DNA from: Minisyncoccota bacterium
GTDB lineage: Bacteria > Patescibacteriota > Minisyncoccia > UBA6257 > 2-01-FULL-56-20
Direction: 5' to 3'
NCBI GenBank assembly: GCA_031291905.1
Contig: JARLIC010000134.1
Location: 1 to 6,559 of the forward strand
Length of the DNA: 6,559 nucleotides
The notes beneath the pieces were generated by a model. It did no database searches, was not told the origin of the DNA, and saw nothing but the letters and a program-made list of their open reading frames with translations. Positions 4,471-6,559 of this stretch are shown one piece after another (position 1 is the first letter of the stretch; the number at the start of each line of letters is the position of its first letter). The translations under genes and the position numbers were made by a program.

Positions 4471-5319
4471 ATGTTCTGGCTCATCCTTTTCGTGTTCGGC
4501 CTCGCGATCGGCAGTTTTTTGAACGTGGTTGCCGGGCGCTATGATGGCGAGCGGTCCCTTTTCGCCGCAGGGCCGATAAGCGGGCGTTCGTACTGTCCCC
4601 ATTGCAAACGTACGCTCCGCTGGTTCGAACTCGTGCCGGTCGTGAGCTTCATCATGCAGGGAGGGAAGTGCCGCCGCTGCCATGCGCCGATCGGCCTCGG
4701 GTATCCGGCCGCCGAAATCATTTCAGGCCTCATTTTCGTGTTCGTGCCGTGGCGCATCATGATATTGTCCGGCGCCGGCGGCTTTCTCTTTGCGGGCCTG
4801 TCGTTCTTCTGGGTCGTCGCGTTCGAGGCGCTGTTCGTCATGTCCCTCATCGACATCCGGCTCGGCATCATCCCCGACGAGCTGAGCGGATTCCTCTGCG
4901 TCCTCGCGCTCTTTTCGGGCATCTTCGTCGCGGGCTATCTCGGGCTCACGGATCATTCGCTCTTCGGCACGTTCGCGGACATGTTCGGCCTGCAGGGCAA
5001 CTACTGGATAAGCCATCTTTTCGCGGCGCTCTTCGGCGGCGCATTCTTCGGCGCGCTCATCGCCATCACGCGCGGCAGGGGAATGGGTATGGGCGACCTC
5101 AAGCTCGCGATACCACTCGGGTTCTTCCTCGGCTGGCCGGACATCCTGTTCGCGATCGCGTTCGCATTCGTGATCGGCGCCGCGGTCGGGCTCGTCACGA
5201 TCGCGATGGGCAAAAGGACCATGAAGGGATCCCTGCCGTTCGGGCCGTTCTTCGCGCTCGGTGTGGCGACGGTGTTCTTCTTTGGCTACCAGATGTTCGG
5301 GTGGTATCTGCGGCTTTAG
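4471..5319 (+). CDS. pilD: Prepilin peptidase / N-methyltransferase PilD
   Basis: This 282-residue membrane aspartyl protease (GxGD type) removes prepilin leaders and methylates the new N-terminus. The N-terminal methyltransferase domain is complete, with the opening IGSFLNVVAGR and two zinc-type CxxC pairs, CPHC (42-45) and CRRC (67-70). The catalytic aspartates are D128 in SLIDIRLGIIPD and D209 in GMGMGDLKLA. Several hydrophobic segments between and after them fit the usual multi-pass topology. Length is normal. It should process the pilin and both minor pseudopilins encoded around it. It has its own promoter after the pilin terminator and overlaps neither neighbour. The next promoter starts 12 nt after its stop. 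Confidence 0.98.
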   Translation: MFWLILFVFGLAIGSFLNVVAGRYDGERSLFAAGPISGRSYCPHCKRTLRWFELVPVVSFIMQGGKCRRCHAPIGLGYPAAEIISGLIFVFVPWRIMILSGAGGFLFAGLSFFWVVAFEALFVMSLIDIRLGIIPDELSGFLCVLALFSGIFVAGYLGLTDHSLFGTFADMFGLQGNYWISHLFAALFGGAFFGALIAITRGRGMGMGDLKLAIPLGFFLGWPDILFAIAFAFVIGAAVGLVTIAMGKRTMKGSLPFGPFFALGVATVFFFGYQMFGWYLRL

Positions 5320-5331
5320 GCGCCTTTTTTG

Positions 5332-5340
5332 TGATAGAAT
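5332..5340 (+). promoter_or_regulatory. Extended -10 promoter of the GspH-like pseudopilin gene
   Basis: TGATAGAAT is an extended -10 with one mismatch to TATAAT, ending 7 nt before the ATG at 5348. It directly follows a run of six Ts (5325-5330). The spacer AAGGGTA would place an SD too close to the start, so a leaderless start is likely. Confidence 0.65.
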
Positions 5341-5347
5341 AAGGGTA

Positions 5348-5968
5348 ATGACGAAAACAAGGTCCCGCGCGGCGTTCACCCTCGTCGAGATGCTCGTCGT
5401 GATCGGCATCACGACGCTCGTTTCCGCTGCGACGATCATCTACAGCAGCGTGGGGCAGAACGAGGTCGCACTCACCGTGGAGACCGCGAAGATATCCCAG
5501 CTCATCCTGCAGGCGCGCGAGCTCGCGCTCGACACGTATTCCGGCGCATCCGGCGCATGTGCGTACGGCGTCCATTTCGATCTTACCGCCAACCCCCAGA
5601 CCTACTCGCTTTTTGCATACACCCCCGGCTCCGCCAAGTGCCCGTCGGCGGCGACGGTCGTAAGCACCACAGTCCTTTCCTCCGGGGTCATGAGTGCGTA
5701 TGCGCCGAGCAGCTGGCACCTGCAGGTGGGGCAGGGAGTGGCGCTTTTCTCGCCCGGCGACACGGACATCCCCGCGGCGTGCAAGAACATCATCACCGAC
5801 GTGCTCTTTTATCCTCCCGCACCCACGACGATGATCGCGCTCGCGGCCAGTCAGGGCGGGGCGTTCTCATCCCCCTCGCCTTCGGTGTCGTCGGTCTGTC
5901 TCCGGACCGTCGACGGCAAGAACACCGGCGTCGTCACCATAAATCCCGAGGGCCAAGTAAGCTTCTGA
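5348..5968 (+). CDS. GspH/FimT-like minor pseudopilin
   Basis: This 206-residue prepilin-like protein has the leader MTKTRSRAA, then FTLVEMLVVIGITTLVSAATIIYSSV. E14 is the Glu at +5 if cleavage follows residue 9. The residue before the cut is Ala, not the nearly invariant Gly. A helix with QLILQARELALD (51-62) leads into a head of beta-strand-like segments. The C-terminus TGVVTINPEGQVSF resembles the final strands of GspH/FimT proteins. There are four cysteines (71, 98, 145, 184). Such minor pseudopilins form the priming tip complex. The frame is open upstream to 5261, but that would overlap pilD, so 5348, placed just after an extended -10, is chosen. The following gene begins 1 nt after the stop, which suggests translational coupling. 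Confidence 0.88.
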   Translation: MTKTRSRAAFTLVEMLVVIGITTLVSAATIIYSSVGQNEVALTVETAKISQLILQARELALDTYSGASGACAYGVHFDLTANPQTYSLFAYTPGSAKCPSAATVVSTTVLSSGVMSAYAPSSWHLQVGQGVALFSPGDTDIPAACKNIITDVLFYPPAPTTMIALAASQGGAFSSPSPSVSSVCLRTVDGKNTGVVTINPEGQVSF

Positions 5969-5969
5969 C

Positions 5970-6559
5970 ATGAAGACCAACCCTTTATCATCATTGTCAT
6001 CCCGCCGCGGACAATCGATCGTCGAAGCGATGGTCGCATTGAGCGTCCTTATGGTCGGGCTCATGGGCGTACTCACGCTGCTCACGCGCTCGCTCCTCCT
6101 TGAGCGCGTGACCGCGGACCAGGCAAAGGCGACCTATCTCGCCTCCGAGGGGATCGAGGTCGCAAAGAGCCTCATCGACCACGACGTGTATCTCGGCGTG
6201 GCGGCGGGGAGCGGCGCGGAGAGCAGCGGCTGGGCCGGATCGCTCCCGGGATCATGCTTCACGTTCTCGGTCGGCGGCGCGAACTATTACGATGTCGACT
6301 TCAAGACCTACGGATGCCCCCAGCCCGCCGCATCCACGCCCGAGCTGCTCTACTTTGCCACCGATCCCGCGACCGGCGCGGGCATGTACTACGACGCCGC
6401 GGATCGTCCCACCGGCGCCACCGCCACGAACTTCTCGAGGGTGGTGCGCGTGGCAAGAGTGAGCGACAACGAGATCGACGTGCGGTCGACCGTGACCTGG
6501 GACACCGGTGTCGTCACGAACCAAACGCTCACCCTCGAAGATCATTTCTATAATTGGCA
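5970..6559 (+). CDS. PilV/GspI-like minor pseudopilin (3' end cut by window)
   Basis: The frame is open to the window end, giving 196 residues. The signal is SRRG followed by QSIVEAMVALSVLMVGLMGVLTLL. Cleavage after G14 leaves Q15 at +1 and E19 at +5; Gln replaces the usual Phe. The helix continues with AKATYLASEGIEVAKSLID (52-70), the AxxLAxEGIE pattern seen in PilV-like proteins and CPR pseudopilins. The visible end STVTWDTGVVTNQTLTLEDHFYNW is the characteristic VTW...LxxxLxxW ending of this family, so only a few residues are probably missing. C96 and C116 are the only cysteines. The ATG is 1 nt after the preceding TGA, with no good SD, which suggests coupling to the GspH-like gene. Confidence 0.85.
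   Translation, partial: MKTNPLSSLSSRRGQSIVEAMVALSVLMVGLMGVLTLLTRSLLLERVTADQAKATYLASEGIEVAKSLIDHDVYLGVAAGSGAESSGWAGSLPGSCFTFSVGGANYYDVDFKTYGCPQPAASTPELLYFATDPATGAGMYYDAADRPTGATATNFSRVVRVARVSDNEIDVRSTVTWDTGVVTNQTLTLEDHFYNW

Noticed and set aside
1558..4683. 1041-codon open frame on the minus strand across the pilus genes
   Set aside because: It lies exactly on the sense triplets of four confident genes. It is rich in Arg, His, Asp and Glu with no recognisable domain, and is explained by avoidance of TTA, CTA and TCA in the sense genes.
5306..5330. Possible terminator after pilD (AGGCGCCT followed by six Ts)
   Set aside because: The only pairing is a short self-complementary 8-mer with no loop, and no stable hairpin could be drawn.
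5261..5347. Upstream start of the GspH-like pseudopilin inside pilD
   Set aside because: It would put 29 residues ahead of the prepilin leader, overlap pilD by 59 bp and ignore the extended -10 at 5332-5340.

Overview
The window looks like a chromosomal segment of an uncultured Patescibacteria (CPR) bacterium, probably Parcubacteria-like. This is an inference from gene order, very short intergenic gaps and the promoter style, not from a phylogenetic marker. All convincing protein genes are on the + strand.

Region 1 (1-1527) is a loose accessory-looking stretch. It holds a possible gene C-terminus (1-42), a 226-bp palindromic element with 31-bp perfect arms (44-269), a small NIF3/YqfO-like domain protein (323-640), a rho-independent terminator (678-706), a tRNA-like structure on the minus strand inside a 14-bp inverted repeat (728-872), an ASCH-domain protein (936-1301), and a second palindrome with perfect 36-bp arms and two internal hairpins (1361-1493). 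Base composition and codon use here are more AT-rich and less biased than downstream.

Region 2 (1528-6559) is a GC-rich type IV pilus cluster: pilT (retraction ATPase), pilC (inner-membrane platform), a pilin, pilD (prepilin peptidase/methyltransferase), a GspH/FimT-like minor pseudopilin, and a PilV-like minor pseudopilin that runs off the window end. PilD would cut and methylate the three prepilins. PilC with a cytoplasmic ATPase would drive assembly, and PilT retraction. The extension ATPase PilB and the alignment proteins PilM/N/O are not in the window.

The most coherent regulatory signal is that five genes (NIF3-like, ASCH, pilT, pilD, GspH-like) have a -10 hexamer ending only 6-7 nt before the ATG, which predicts leaderless mRNAs. 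pilC has a normally spaced Shine-Dalgarno (SD) sequence, and the last gene begins 1 nt after the preceding stop, so these two look like followers on polycistronic messages. The pilin is the exception, with a near-perfect extended -10 and a leader of about 50 nt. I see no CRISPR array, no transposase and no clearly new multi-gene system. The unusual material is the cluster of long palindromes and the tRNA-like relic beside the pilus genes.
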